Shown here one piece after another: positions 1 through 8,492 of a stretch of 64,000 nucleotides of DNA (the first letter of the stretch is position 1; the number at the start of each line of letters is the position of its first letter). Made by a program: the position numbers and the translations under genes. Source of the DNA: Paraburkholderia hospita (GTDB lineage Bacteria > Pseudomonadota > Gammaproteobacteria > Burkholderiales > Burkholderiaceae); NCBI RefSeq assembly GCF_002902965.1, contig NZ_CP026106.1:2418001-2482000 (forward strand), read 5' to 3'. The notes below the pieces were generated by a model, which was given only the letters and a program-made list of their open reading frames with translations, did no database searches and was not told the origin of the DNA.

Positions 1-302
1 AGCGAAGATTCTTCGAGCGTGCCCTCGTGGCCATACCCCGCATTGTTGACGAGTACATCGACCGGCCCGGTTCGTTCAGTCACGCCTTCAACGGCCGCGT
101 CGATTTTGGCGAAATCGGTTACGTCGAGCACCACACCGTGAGCACGGTCCGGCTGCAGTTGCTCGAACGCGTGTTTCGCCGCTTCGCTTCTGACCGTGCC
201 GATGACGACGTGCCCGGCCGACAGCGCAGCTTGCGCAAAAGCGCGCCCAAACCCAGAACTCGCCCCCGTAATCAGGAACACCCGTTGCCGAGATTTGCTC
301 AT
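1..302 (-). CDS. Short-chain dehydrogenase/reductase, N-terminal part (cut by left edge)
   Basis: The first 100 residues of a classical SDR oxidoreductase are visible; the rest lies beyond position 1. The NAD(P)-binding motif TGASSGFGR sits at residues 12-20 and the structural NNAG motif at 86-89, both at the usual SDR spacing. The ATG at 302 follows an AAGG ribosome-binding site by about 9 nt. The catalytic Ser-Tyr-Lys residues would be off the window, so substrate class cannot be read. An NNAGYGHEG run is common in SDRs annotated as oxidoreductases of unknown substrate. No operon partner is visible. Confidence 0.9.
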   Translation of the reverse strand, partial: MSKSRQRVFLITGASSGFGRAFAQAALSAGHVVIGTVRSEAAKHAFEQLQPDRAHGVVLDVTDFAKIDAAVEGVTERTGPVDVLVNNAGYGHEGTLEESS

Positions 303-736
303 GGTAACGACCTTGCCAATGCGTGATTGTCGATAGGACCGGGTATCGCTTACCCGGTGACGACACTGTACTTGCGCCAGGCTGGCCGTTGCATCGAGTG
401 GCGATCAATTCAGTTTTTCGGGCGGGGAACAAGTCGTACATCAAGGCTCTGCTCGCCCGTGGGTTCCACAAGCCGGGCGACATTGAAGAGCGACTGGGGT
501 ATTACCTTGGCCGGCTCGCGAATTGAATCGGCGCGCGACGTGGTTCGCAAGCGATCGTCTTTACGCGATGCTCGCGGTATTCAGATTGTCAAATGACCAT
601 GAGCTAGAACCGTCGTCCGATATATATCGAACTGCCCGCACACGCGTTGGATACTCGTTTCGAGCACGTGCATATTTCGCGGAGACCGGTGAATCAGGAC
701 TCGTATAAAGTCCGTTCGGCTTGCTACCGACTCACA
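303..736. other. Intergenic stretch without a supported gene
   Basis: I see no frame here with convincing coding character, Shine-Dalgarno sequence and family resemblance. A 12-bp perfect palindrome, CGATATATATCG, lies at 618-629. It could be an operator for the leftmost SDR gene or simply AT-rich spacer. A plus-strand frame ending near 526 was considered and left out. Confidence 0.5.
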
Positions 737-961
737 TCAACCGCGAGTGTCGATCCAGTGGCATGCCCAGCTTCGCGCGTAATCGACCGCGTCGGCCTCG
801 TCGGCGAAATAGTCGAGCGAAAAGAATTCGTATTGATTCGGTGAGCGTCGCGCGCCATCGCGCTCGAGCAGCAGATTTGCGGAAAACAGACCATCGGGCA
901 AGCAATGTGCAGACGGACGTACGGTATAACCCCCGTATTGCTGGGTTGTTGTATTTTGCAT
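737..961 (-). CDS. Small conserved hypothetical protein beside cspA
   Basis: A 74-residue soluble protein of unknown function. It starts MQNTTTQQYGGYTV and has an aromatic-rich, acidic C-terminal half (residues about 44-70, with FFSLDYFADEADAVDYA). I recall proteins of this type in Burkholderiaceae, often near cold-shock genes, but cannot assign a function. It lies downstream of cspA on the same strand, separated from it by a terminator-like hairpin at 1111-1140, so it may depend on read-through or on its own promoter. No signal peptide or membrane segment is seen. The ribosome-binding site is weak. Confidence 0.65.
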   Translation of the reverse strand: MQNTTTQQYGGYTVRPSAHCLPDGLFSANLLLERDGARRSPNQYEFFSLDYFADEADAVDYARSWACHWIDTRG

Positions 962-1110
962 TTGTCTTTGATGTTTTGAATTGTATTAGTCACGCCTGGA
1001 AAGCATGTGCCGCTGAGACGGCAACCAGCATGACAGAGGCGGCTTCGCGCCGTTTAAGATGCGACTGGCAAGCGCCAGTGCGGGAGACGTGGAGCGTGGA
1101 CTTCAGGGAT

Positions 1111-1140
1111 AAAACGAATCGGGGCCGCGATCGGGCCCCG
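1111..1140 (-). terminator. Rho-independent terminator after cspA
   Basis: Read on the minus strand, a 7-bp GC stem (CGGGGCC / GGCCCCG) with a 7-nt loop at 1120-1140 is followed by ATTCGTTTTA. It lies just downstream of the cspA stop codon, as expected for a monocistronic cold-shock gene. Confidence 0.75.
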
Positions 1141-1152
1141 CACTGCTACGCC

Positions 1153-1356
1153 TTAAACCGGCGTGATGTTTGCAGCTTGCACGCCCTTGGGGCCGCGCTT
1201 CGTTTCGAAGCTGACCTTCTGGCCTTCAGCGAGGCTCTTGAAGCCATCGCCGCGAATTTCGGAGAAGTGCGCGAAAAGGTCGTCGCCGCCGTTATCCGGG
1301 GAGATGAAGCCGAAGCCCTTTGCGTCGTTAAACCACTTTACAGTACCGGTATCCAT
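1153..1356 (-). CDS. cspA: Cold-shock protein CspA family
   Basis: A 67-residue single cold-shock domain (OB fold) that binds single-stranded RNA or DNA and acts as an RNA chaperone. The RNP1 motif KGFGFIS (residues 13-19) and RNP2 motif LFAHFS (27-32) are intact, and the length is that of a stand-alone Csp. Start [10 protein letters not shown] is typical for beta-proteobacterial Csp. It has its own promoter at 1501-1529 and a leader of about 140 nt, in keeping with post-transcriptional control of csp genes. Whether this copy is cold-induced or constitutive cannot be told from sequence. Confidence 0.97.
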   Translation of the reverse strand: MDTGTVKWFNDAKGFGFISPDNGGDDLFAHFSEIRGDGFKSLAEGQKVSFETKRGPKGVQAANITPV

Positions 1357-1529
1357 ACGAATCCTTGAAACAGAAAAATTGAAGAGATTATCGCTCCAGA
1401 GTTTGGAGCCAAAGGATCAAGGAGGGAGAGGACAACGAATACCGCCGAGGGGCAACGGAACTATTGATGAACAGCAATCGAACTTCTTGAACTTCGGGGC
1501 ACATTAACACCTGTGCGCCACAATTGCAA
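1357..1529 (-). promoter_or_regulatory. cspA promoter and long structured leader
   Basis: On the minus strand a -35 TTGCAA (1524-1529) and -10 TAATGT (1501-1506) are spaced by 17 bp, placing the transcript start near 1494 and giving a 5' untranslated leader of about 138 nt. The leader contains a 6-bp hairpin GCTCCA/TGGAGC with a 5-nt loop in the region 1390-1412. Long leaders that refold with temperature are known for cspA-type genes; a thermosensor role here is inferred only. Confidence 0.65.
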
Positions 1530-1660
1530 GGTTTCAGTGAAACTGGCCCGGGTATTTCTCGACCCGGCGCCAGTCAACGTCATCGAAACGAGCCGCTCCG
1601 CTGAGCCGCCACTCGCCAGACAAGCGCCTCAGAAGCCACACGAAGATTGACGACGCGGGG

Positions 1661-1873
1661 TCAATACAGCTTCCTTGGCGGCAGCGCGCGGCGAATCTGT
1701 TTGCGCAACCGGGCCACCGCGGCGGCTTTCTTGCGTTTGCGCTCCGTGGTGGGCTTTTCATACGCCGTGCGCGCACGCAACTCCGCGATCAGTCCATTAT
1801 TCTGGATTGCACGGCGGAAACGTCGAAGCGCAACTTCGACGGGCTCATTGGGTTTGGGGATGACGGTAGTCAG
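1661..1873 (-). CDS. rpsU: 30S ribosomal protein S21 (apparent CTG start)
   Basis: S21 is a small basic protein of the 30S subunit. The 70-residue product has the family layout: [12 protein letters not shown] near residue 12, the [17 protein letters not shown] block in the middle and a C-terminal PPRKLY. No ATG or GTG lies where the family begins. The frame reads CTG-ACT-ACC-GTC at the canonical N-terminus ([10 protein letters not shown]), and AAGGA is 5 nt upstream of the CTG. I therefore place the start at that CTG. The upstream frame remains open but does not resemble S21. Burkholderiaceae often carry several rpsU copies, and this is probably a paralogue. Confidence 0.9.
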   Translation of the reverse strand: MTTVIPKPNEPVEVALRRFRRAIQNNGLIAELRARTAYEKPTTERKRKKAAAVARLRKQIRRALPPRKLY

Positions 1874-2091
1874 ATCGTTCCTTGAGTCTTGATTCGATTG
1901 ATGAAAAAGCCGCGCATAGCTAGCGCGTCGTCCGATGCAGACGGCAGAAGACACTTCACTGTACACGCGAAATCTCCAGACCGTCTGGTAATTTGCACAG
2001 TCTTCGCCGGGAGCGAGGCAACGGGAGCCCCGCCGCATGGACCGATCGCAGTGGATTCTTGCGACAAAAATTGTCGCTGCAGCCAGCCTCT

Positions 2092-3222
2092 TCAGAACGA
2101 ATGCCGGACACCGACAATCGCGCCGAGCTGGCCGATGCCCGCTGCGGGCGTCGTGCCGCCGCCGCCCGCGCTGACGGAATAGCGCGCGTGCGCGCTATTC
2201 CACAGGTACGCGACGTTGCCGTAAACAGCCGTTCGCTTCGACAGGAAGTAGGTGGCGCGCAGGCTCGCCAACGTTGCGCGTGCGTCCTGCTGCTGCACGA
2301 CGACGCGGTAGGCCTCTCCATCGACAGCGAGTACGGGCGTCACATAGTATTGCGCGCCGAGGTAGAACAGATTCGAGCGCACGTCGCCACCCGGTCCGTT
2401 CGATTCGACGCGGCGGCCGATCCATCCGCCGCCCAGCTTCACGCCCGCGACGTTCACATAGCCGTTTGCCTGCAGACGCGCATCCTTGTCGCCGCTGCCG
2501 CGAATCGCAAACGGCGCGACGCCATCGAAGAAGTTTGCCGCTGCATTCGTGCCGCCGCGTTGTTCGTCGTACGCTGTGGCCACGCCGAAGTAGGTGCCGT
2601 CGTACTTCAGCATCGCACTCCATTCGCGGCATTGATTCACATCGCCGGGCACCTGTCCTGCGCAGGTCCCCTGCCCTGGAGAATTGCCCGTCCCCGCGCC
2701 GTCGCGTCCAAACGACCAGGACGCGCCGAATGTGAATCCATAGAACTTGCCTTTGTAGACGACCGTGTTGTCGCTTCTCGCGTTCGGCAAGAACGCATCC
2801 AGCGCGCCGATGCCGTAAATGTCCGGCCCGAGAATATCGGCATCCGACATCGCCCAATACGACATCGTGTATTGACGGCCAAACGTGAGCGAACCCCACG
2901 GCCCTTCGAGTCCAACGAGCGCCTGTCGTCCGAACAGCCGTCCGCCCTGCCCCGAATCGCCTCCGCGCAGGTTGAATCCGCTTTCGAGAATGAATACGGC
3001 CTTGAGTCCGCCGCCAAGATCTTCGGCGCCGCGTATCCCCCAGCGTGAAGGCAGTTCGCCCGTGATGCCCGGCATACGGATGACATGATCACCTGCGGCA
3101 TTTGCATGGGAAACATACTCGATACCCGTGTCCAGCACGCCATAAAGCGTGACGCTGCTTTGCGCAAATGCGGACGCGCTGAAAAGCCCTGCTGCCAATG
3201 CCGCAACCCTGCCGTATTTCAT
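2092..3222 (-). CDS. Gram-negative porin (trimeric beta-barrel)
   Basis: A 376-residue outer-membrane general diffusion porin of the beta-proteobacterial family. The start [14 protein letters not shown] is preceded by AAGGAG at 7 nt. A signal peptide ends at [12 protein letters not shown], and [13 protein letters not shown] is the standard first strand. The loop signature [18 protein letters not shown] and the C-terminal GVRHSF with terminal Phe (BAM recognition) are present. The gene is monocistronic. Substrate selectivity is not readable. Porins next to catabolic islands often admit the substrate, but that link is only a guess here. Confidence 0.95.
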   Translation of the reverse strand: MKYGRVAALAAGLFSASAFAQSSVTLYGVLDTGIEYVSHANAAGDHVIRMPGITGELPSRWGIRGAEDLGGGLKAVFILESGFNLRGGDSGQGGRLFGRQALVGLEGPWGSLTFGRQYTMSYWAMSDADILGPDIYGIGALDAFLPNARSDNTVVYKGKFYGFTFGASWSFGRDGAGTGNSPGQGTCAGQVPGDVNQCREWSAMLKYDGTYFGVATAYDEQRGGTNAAANFFDGVAPFAIRGSGDKDARLQANGYVNVAGVKLGGGWIGRRVESNGPGGDVRSNLFYLGAQYYVTPVLAVDGEAYRVVVQQQDARATLASLRATYFLSKRTAVYGNVAYLWNSAHARYSVSAGGGGTTPAAGIGQLGAIVGVRHSF

Positions 3223-3569
3223 GAAGTCTCCTTGACCGCGAATCATTATTTCGGATGACGAACTTAACCGTCTCCGGATGAGTGCATGCCAGGCGAGCTT
3301 AGGTTTGGACAATAAAAGCAACAACGGGGAAAACCTCAACGCCTCCATGCAGATCGAAGCGACGAGGAAAAAGCGGAAGGATTTTGCTACTCGAATTCGA
3401 TTCGATCGGGTGGCAATTCTTCTATCGACAGCGCGATACGCGGGACAAATCTACTGATACAGAGATGATGCGCACACGTAGCGCGATGAAAAATTCGAAC
3501 GTGAAATGTATTCAATCCAATCTTGAACGCGCCGAATCGGCGGGTGCGGCTCGCTTGAGCAATCGCATG
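3223..3569. other. Porin upstream region, no gene seen
   Basis: About 350 bases between the porin start and the end of the next minus-strand gene. It must hold the porin promoter. I could not pick a convincing -35/-10 pair and see no supported coding frame. Confidence 0.5.
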
Positions 3570-4199
3570 TCAAAGCCAGCGTCTGACTCGCGAACAATAG
3601 TCGGCGTACCGTTGCGCGTGCAACCGGAACATGTGCGCCTCTTCGAATCTGACCTGAATCTGGACGAGCAACTCGGACATCGCCCAGATCATCAGCACAG
3701 GCCACGTTCCCACCACCAGCAATTGGCCCAGTATCGTTGCGCGGATGCCGAGGTAGATGGGATTGCGCGACAGCGCGAACGGGCCTGTCGTGATCAGTTC
3801 GGTTCGCGTGCGAGTATCGACGCCCATTCGCCACGCGGTTCCCATCGTAGTCTGAGCGCAAACCACCCATATCAGCGCAACAGCCATGCACGCGACGCCA
3901 ATCCACCGCGTCCATTCCTGATCGAACCATTGCGCGACGAGTTGTCCGCGTTCGCCAGTGATGCCGTAAAACACCAGAAACGACCCGTCGACGATGGGTA
4001 GCCAAAAATAGAAGCATCGCGCGACAAAGTCGTGGGCCGATGCACCGCGCGAGAATGACACGGCGTCGTGTCGGTTCGTTCGCGCAATCAACATGCGCCC
4101 GACAACAGCCGTTGCGCCAAACACACCTGCATGAACGAGAGGAAAGAATCGCCAGAAATCGGAACCGGTGAAGTGCATAGCTGGAAATGCAGTGAACAT
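3570..4199 (-). CDS. Membrane methyltransferase of the isoprenylcysteine/phospholipid methyltransferase family
   Basis: A 209-residue integral membrane protein with four to five hydrophobic helices. The C-terminal half carries the family signature GPFALSRNPIYLGI (about residues 140-155) followed by a final helix and the RFEEAHM...YCSRVRRWL tail typical of ICMT-like enzymes, which use S-adenosylmethionine at the membrane. The ATG at 4199 starts the recognisable protein; a second ATG at 4181 is possible and neither has a strong Shine-Dalgarno. The bacterial substrate of this family is usually unknown, and isoprenylcysteine itself is unlikely. It is transcribed away from the 4455 gene. Confidence 0.75.
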   Translation of the reverse strand: MFTAFPAMHFTGSDFWRFFPLVHAGVFGATAVVGRMLIARTNRHDAVSFSRGASAHDFVARCFYFWLPIVDGSFLVFYGITGERGQLVAQWFDQEWTRWIGVACMAVALIWVVCAQTTMGTAWRMGVDTRTRTELITTGPFALSRNPIYLGIRATILGQLLVVGTWPVLMIWAMSELLVQIQVRFEEAHMFRLHAQRYADYCSRVRRWL

Positions 4200-4454
4200 T
4201 GTGGACCGGCATGTTCTCACAACGCGCAATGGAACATCGGCAACTTCGGCTTGCACGCGATAGCGCGCGGTCCATCTCGCGCTGTTCAAGATGAGCGACC
4301 GCACTATGAATAACGTGCATTGTGGACTTGCAATAGTTTCGCTTCTTCGAGCGGTATGGCTATGGCATCTTGAAACGGCCATCAAGCACATCGGAAGCGC
4401 GCATCGCCGCGGCGGAGCAGACGTGCAAGGCACTCAATCCACGGAGGAAACGCA

Positions 4455-5006
4455 ATGTCTCAAACCCCCACTACAAGTACCAAAGACCAGCTCGTAGCAC
4501 GTTGTCTGCCGTTTCTCGAAGAAGTGAGAGACATGACCACAGGCGTCAAGGTCGAGCAATGGCTGAACACGAAATACGGCGTCGATAGCGAGCTGTACAA
4601 GGATCTCGCCCGCCTCATTACACTCGGCGTCGAAGAAGGCTGGGCGGCCGATGTCGAGATTTCCGGCCCGAAATACCGGCGTGCGCGGCTCGTCGCACCT
4701 TCTGCGGAAACGTTCTTTTTCAGCATCACGGCGGTGCTGATGGACAGTACCGACAACGGGCAGAACAACCCTGAAGACGCGTTTCGCGGCGACTATCACT
4801 CGCACCCTTATGGCGAGTTCAATCTCGTCGTGCCGCTCAACGAAGGCGCCGCGCTCGCCGGCCCAAGCGGATGGTGCTACGGCGGCTGGACCGCGCCCGC
4901 GCCAGGCAGCCATCACTTTCCCGAGGCAAAAGGCGGGGCGGTGATCGCGCTGTTCTTCTTGCCCTCGGGACGCATTGCATACGACATCACGCCGCCCGTA
5001 CACTGA
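4455..5006 (+). CDS. 4-hydroxylaminobenzoate lyase-like protein (PnbB / DUF4863 family)
   Basis: A 183-residue cytosolic protein that I match from memory to the family containing PnbB, which converts 4-hydroxylaminobenzoate to protocatechuate and ammonia in 4-nitrobenzoate degradation. A C-terminal cupin-like part holds a histidine cluster YHSHPYGEFN (about residues 114-123) and a Gly-rich GPSGWCYGGW segment that could bind metal or substrate. GGAGG precedes the ATG by 7 nt. It is monocistronic and faces the aromatic-acid carrier at 5074-6435. A nitroreductase that could supply its substrate lies at 14201. True PnbB activity is inferred. Confidence 0.75.
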   Translation: MSQTPTTSTKDQLVARCLPFLEEVRDMTTGVKVEQWLNTKYGVDSELYKDLARLITLGVEEGWAADVEISGPKYRRARLVAPSAETFFFSITAVLMDSTDNGQNNPEDAFRGDYHSHPYGEFNLVVPLNEGAALAGPSGWCYGGWTAPAPGSHHFPEAKGGAVIALFFLPSGRIAYDITPPVH

Positions 5007-5020
5007 ACTGCACAAACACT

Positions 5021-5042
5021 GCGAGCCTCAACAGAGGCTCGC
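5021..5042. terminator. Hairpin between converging genes
   Basis: A perfect 9-bp stem, GCGAGCCTC / GAGGCTCGC, with loop AACA lies between the stops of the PnbB-like gene (+) and the MFS carrier (-). No strong T run follows on either strand, so it is at best a weak bidirectional terminator. Confidence 0.55.
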
Positions 5043-5073
5043 AGCAATCGCATCCAGCTTCAACAGTTCACCA

Positions 5074-6435
5074 CTAGTGCGCGAGCGATTCGCCCTCCGC
5101 CACATCCTGCACGCCTGCGCTCGAACACGTCGCCTGCTTGATCAACAGGGCCACGCACGCTACCGCGCCCGATACCGCAACGACCGTGAAAATGCCTGGC
5201 AGACTGACCTGCTGCCGCGACAACTCCGCGACGAGAAACGAACCCGCGATTCCGCCGAAGCGCCCGACGCCAAGCATCCACGCGACACCTGTGCCGCGTC
5301 CCGCCGTTGGATAGAACGCAGCCGCGAGAGCGGGCATCGACGCCTGCGCGGTATTCACCAGCACACCGGCGATAAACACCGCGCACATCAGCAGGCCGAT
5401 ATCGCCGACTGCCTGTCCAATGGCATACACGCTGATCGCACCGAATGCATAAGCGGCGGCCACGACGCGATTGGGATTGAAGCGGTCCATCAGCATGCCG
5501 CATAGCACCGTACCCACGCCGCCCAGCGGAAACAGCGCGGACACGAGCGCGGCGCGCTGCGGGCTCAGTCCCGCGTCCTTGAGAAGAACGGGCATCCAGT
5601 TGACCAGTCCGTAGAAGATGACGAGGCCCATGAAGTAGCACAGCCACAACATCACGGAGCCGAGAATGAATGAACGCGACAACACGATACGAATGCCGCC
5701 ACTTCCCGGTGCGTGCCTGACGGATTCCTGCATGACGAAAGCATGCGCAAAACGTGCGTCCGCACTGATGCGAACCATCACGTTGCGAACCTTCTCTACC
5801 GGCTGCTGTCGCTCCACCATGTAACGGATCGACTCCGGCAACCTGAGCGCGAGCACGATGGCAAGCAGCAACGGCACTGCGCCGCCGAGCAGCAGAACGC
5901 TGCGCCAGCCGAACTGCGGAATCATCCACGCAGCGAGAAATCCACCCAGAGCAGCGCCCAAAGGGAATCCGCAGAACATCAGATTGACGATCGTGGCGCG
6001 TCGGCCGTCGGGACAGTACTCGCTCATCAGCGTGACGGCGTTCGGCATCGCGGCGCCGAGTCCGACGCCAGTGACGAAACGCAGCGTCGTCAGTGCGGTC
6101 AAATCCTGCGCGTAAGCCGAAGCGAAACACGCCACGCCGAACAGCAGCACGGACAAGGTCAGCACGAGGCGTCGACCGCACCTGTCCGACACAGGCCCTG
6201 AAAGTAAGGCGCCGCAAGCAAGCCCAAAGAGTGCGGCACTCAGCACAGGCGCAAGCGCCGCCCTGCCGATATGCCACTCCGACAGCAGCGAAGGCGCGAT
6301 AAAGCCGATCGCAGCCGTATCGAAGCCATCCATCAGCACGATGACGAAGCACATCGCAAATACGAGCCACTGAAAGCGGGAGAAAGGGTGCTCGTTGATG
6401 AGCGCTTGTATATCGACAGTCCGGGTCTCTTCCAT
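5074..6435 (-). CDS. MFS transporter, aromatic acid:H+ symporter (AAHS) family
   Basis: A 453-residue inner-membrane carrier with 12 predicted helices. The helix 1 signature DGFDTAAIGFIAPSL and the helix 2-3 loop GPVSDRCGRR mark the AAHS group that includes PcaK, BenK and VanK, which import benzoate-type acids with protons. GAGG stands 5 nt before the ATG. It is the last gene in the minus-strand row that begins with the Rieske oxygenase, 292 nt after the LysR gene, so it may have its own promoter. Its presence suggests the substrate of the island is an anionic aromatic acid. The specificity cannot be read. Confidence 0.9.
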   Translation of the reverse strand: MEETRTVDIQALINEHPFSRFQWLVFAMCFVIVLMDGFDTAAIGFIAPSLLSEWHIGRAALAPVLSAALFGLACGALLSGPVSDRCGRRLVLTLSVLLFGVACFASAYAQDLTALTTLRFVTGVGLGAAMPNAVTLMSEYCPDGRRATIVNLMFCGFPLGAALGGFLAAWMIPQFGWRSVLLLGGAVPLLLAIVLALRLPESIRYMVERQQPVEKVRNVMVRISADARFAHAFVMQESVRHAPGSGGIRIVLSRSFILGSVMLWLCYFMGLVIFYGLVNWMPVLLKDAGLSPQRAALVSALFPLGGVGTVLCGMLMDRFNPNRVVAAAYAFGAISVYAIGQAVGDIGLLMCAVFIAGVLVNTAQASMPALAAAFYPTAGRGTGVAWMLGVGRFGGIAGSFLVAELSRQQVSLPGIFTVVAVSGAVACVALLIKQATCSSAGVQDVAEGESLAH

Positions 6436-6727
6436 TGCATCCTCACTGATGGGATTGAATTGCCGGCGTCGCCACGTCAGCGCTTGCTGCGTGCCTCGCC
6501 GATCTATCGGGGGCCAAGGTTAAGAGCGCCAAATACGGCCAACAACCCGGCGAAGCACGCACGCGGCGCGCACATGCCCCTCGCGCGGCGTGGCAAGCAT
6601 CGCGCGATGCGTTCGGGTTGAATCGAGAAGACCTATGTTTTCAGGCCGTTTCGACGACGTTGACGAGATTGCGCGCCATGGCGCACGCGCAGTGAATTGT
6701 TTGCATACCGATCTTGCACGGCCCGGA

Positions 6728-7717
6728 TCAACAGCTGCGAACCTGCCGCGCGACATCGGCAAGCTGGTGCCGCAGCCATTGCAGCGCGGGGTCCGTGTCG
6801 TTGCGTTCGTGCCAGACCGCGCGCACGGCGGCGTTGTGGCACTCGTACGGCGTCGCGCACATTTTCAGTTCGCCGTAGCGCTCCAGTTCACGGCCAAGCG
6901 ATGACGGCACGAGCGCGAGCATGTCGCTGTGACGAAGCAGTGCGGGAACGGCCAGCGAATGCGCGACCGACATGCGCATGCGCGGCACGTCGGCACCGTC
7001 GGCGAATGCGCGGTTGAGCGCATCGCGGTTGAACATCTCCGATTGCCGCGCGAGCCCGCGCTCGACGATGAAGCCGCTCACTGCGCCCTCTTCCTCGCCG
7101 CCTTGCGAAATGGCGACAAGCGGATAAGCAAGCAGATCGTCACGCGTAACGGCGCGCTCGGCGATGGGGTGGTCTCGATGAAGCAGCACCACATCCGTCT
7201 GCTCCCACAGTTGCGCCGACCGCAAGCGCGTCGGCACGTCCGCGAATATGCCGATCGCCACATCGATCCGGCCGACGTCGATCTGGCCTGCGAGATCGAG
7301 CCGCGTCGATGGACGGATCACCAGGTCCACGAGCGGCGCCTCCGCGCGCAGCCGTTGACTGAGACGCCCGAGCACCAGCGACGTGATGTAGTCATTCGCC
7401 GCGACGACGAACTTGCGTTGCGCGACGCGCGGATCGAATGCATCCACGCCCAGCGCCGCCCTGATCTGCGCCAGCGCACCGCGCACCTGCGCAGCCATGC
7501 CGACGGCGCGCATCGTTGGCTCCATGCCCTTGCCCGTGCGCACGAACAGGTCATCGCCGAGCACCTGACGCATGCGTCCAAGCGCGTGGCTGATCGCGGA
7601 TTGACTCAGATTCAGGCGCTTGCCCGCCAGGGCGAGATTGCGGTCTTCGAAGATCGCGTCGAATACGCGCAGCAGGTTCAGGTCGATGCGATCCGCTGAC
7701 ACGGTCCTAACCCTCAT
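6728..7717 (-). CDS. LysR-family transcriptional regulator
   Basis: A LysR-type regulator of about 329 residues with an N-terminal winged HTH (DLNLLRVFDAIFEDRNLALAGKRLNLSQSAISHAL) and a C-terminal substrate-binding domain with the periplasmic-binding fold. It overlaps the stop of the amidotransferase-like gene by 11 nt if it starts at the ATG at 7717. A GTG at 7702 has GAGGG 8 nt upstream and gives MSADRIDLNLL, which fits the family N-terminus better. Being the distal gene of the oxygenase operon, it may respond to the substrate or an intermediate and act on the MFS gene downstream or on the whole operon (inference). Confidence 0.92.
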   Translation of the reverse strand: MRVRTVSADRIDLNLLRVFDAIFEDRNLALAGKRLNLSQSAISHALGRMRQVLGDDLFVRTGKGMEPTMRAVGMAAQVRGALAQIRAALGVDAFDPRVAQRKFVVAANDYITSLVLGRLSQRLRAEAPLVDLVIRPSTRLDLAGQIDVGRIDVAIGIFADVPTRLRSAQLWEQTDVVLLHRDHPIAERAVTRDDLLAYPLVAISQGGEEEGAVSGFIVERGLARQSEMFNRDALNRAFADGADVPRMRMSVAHSLAVPALLRHSDMLALVPSSLGRELERYGELKMCATPYECHNAAVRAVWHERNDTDPALQWLRHQLADVARQVRSC

Positions 7718-8492
7718 GATGATTGGTTGCAGGCTGTGCCGCATGACGATACCGGCGACAACTCGCGCCGAATGCTTCGAAGATCGAACGCGACAGTGCG
7801 TCGTGTTGCGTCATGACTTCCGGGTGCCACTGCACGCCGAGCGCGAAGTCGTGTCCGTTCAGCCGATACGCTTCGATCAGACCGTCGGGCGCGCGAGCTT
7901 CGACGACAAGCCGCGGCGCGAGCGCGGCAACGCCCTGCCGATGCAGCGAATTCACGCGCACGCGGTGCGCGTTGGCGAGCGTCGACAGCATGCCAGCAGG
8001 CGTGAGTTCGACTTCGTGGCGGTATCGATAGCGGGTGGACAGATCTTCTGCGAGGTCTTCGAGATGGTCTTCCGAATGACCCGACGCGTGAATGTCCGCG
8101 TGGAGCGTGCCGCCAAAGGCGACATTCATTTCCTGGAAGCCACGACAGATCGCGAGAATCGGCATGCCGCGCGCCGCCGCGCCGCGTATCAGGTTCAGCG
8201 CGACGTGATCGCGATCGGGATCGGAAAGCGCGTCGCGGCTTGCCTCGCCGCCATACCTGTGCGCCGCCACGTTCGATGCGCCACCTGGAAATAGCAAGCC
8301 GTTCACGCCATCAAGGTAATCGTCCACCGATTCGATCTCCAGTGATGCTGGAATCAGCACGGGACTGACATTCGCACCCGACATCAGCGCGCGAACATAG
8401 CTGTGCTTCGCGCCATGCTGATCGTGTTCACCGACGAAGAAGCGGTCGCACACCACTCCGACGAGAGGACGGCCGTGTTTTTCAGCGCTCAT
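7707..8492 (-). CDS. Class I glutamine amidotransferase-like hydrolase (gamma-glutamyl amide hydrolase, PuuD type)
   Basis: A 261-residue peptidase C26-type protein. The nucleophile elbow ICRGFQEMNV gives Cys116, the oxyanion segment is LLFPGGASN (67-74), and the His-Glu pair is in QWHPE (His223, Glu225), so the triad is complete. PuuD hydrolyses gamma-glutamyl-GABA; TdnT/AtdA2 proteins of aniline dioxygenase clusters belong to the same superfamily. Start ATG at 8492 overlaps the reductase stop by 11 nt (ATGAGCGCTGA). Lying in one operon with a GS-like ligase, it most likely removes the gamma-glutamyl group from an intermediate or from excess adduct. Confidence 0.9.
   Translation of the reverse strand: MSAEKHGRPLVGVVCDRFFVGEHDQHGAKHSYVRALMSGANVSPVLIPASLEIESVDDYLDGVNGLLFPGGASNVAAHRYGGEASRDALSDPDRDHVALNLIRGAAARGMPILAICRGFQEMNVAFGGTLHADIHASGHSEDHLEDLAEDLSTRYRYRHEVELTPAGMLSTLANAHRVRVNSLHRQGVAALAPRLVVEARAPDGLIEAYRLNGHDFALGVQWHPEVMTQHDALSRSIFEAFGASCRRYRHAAQPATNHHEG

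Noticed and set aside
323..526. Plus-strand open frame of about 67 codons with some plausible codon use (tail KPGDIEERLGYYLGRLAN)
   Set aside because: No good start codon with Shine-Dalgarno, and no recognised family. Kept as unannotated spacer, though it could be a gene remnant.
1993..3048. Long plus-strand open frame opposite the porin gene
   Set aside because: It is the antisense shadow of a high-GC coding sequence. The porin on the other strand has signal peptide, Shine-Dalgarno and family motifs.
4200..4433. N-terminal extension of the membrane methyltransferase frame
   Set aside because: The extra residues are Cys/Arg-rich and unlike the family; a start at 4199 gives a normal-length enzyme.
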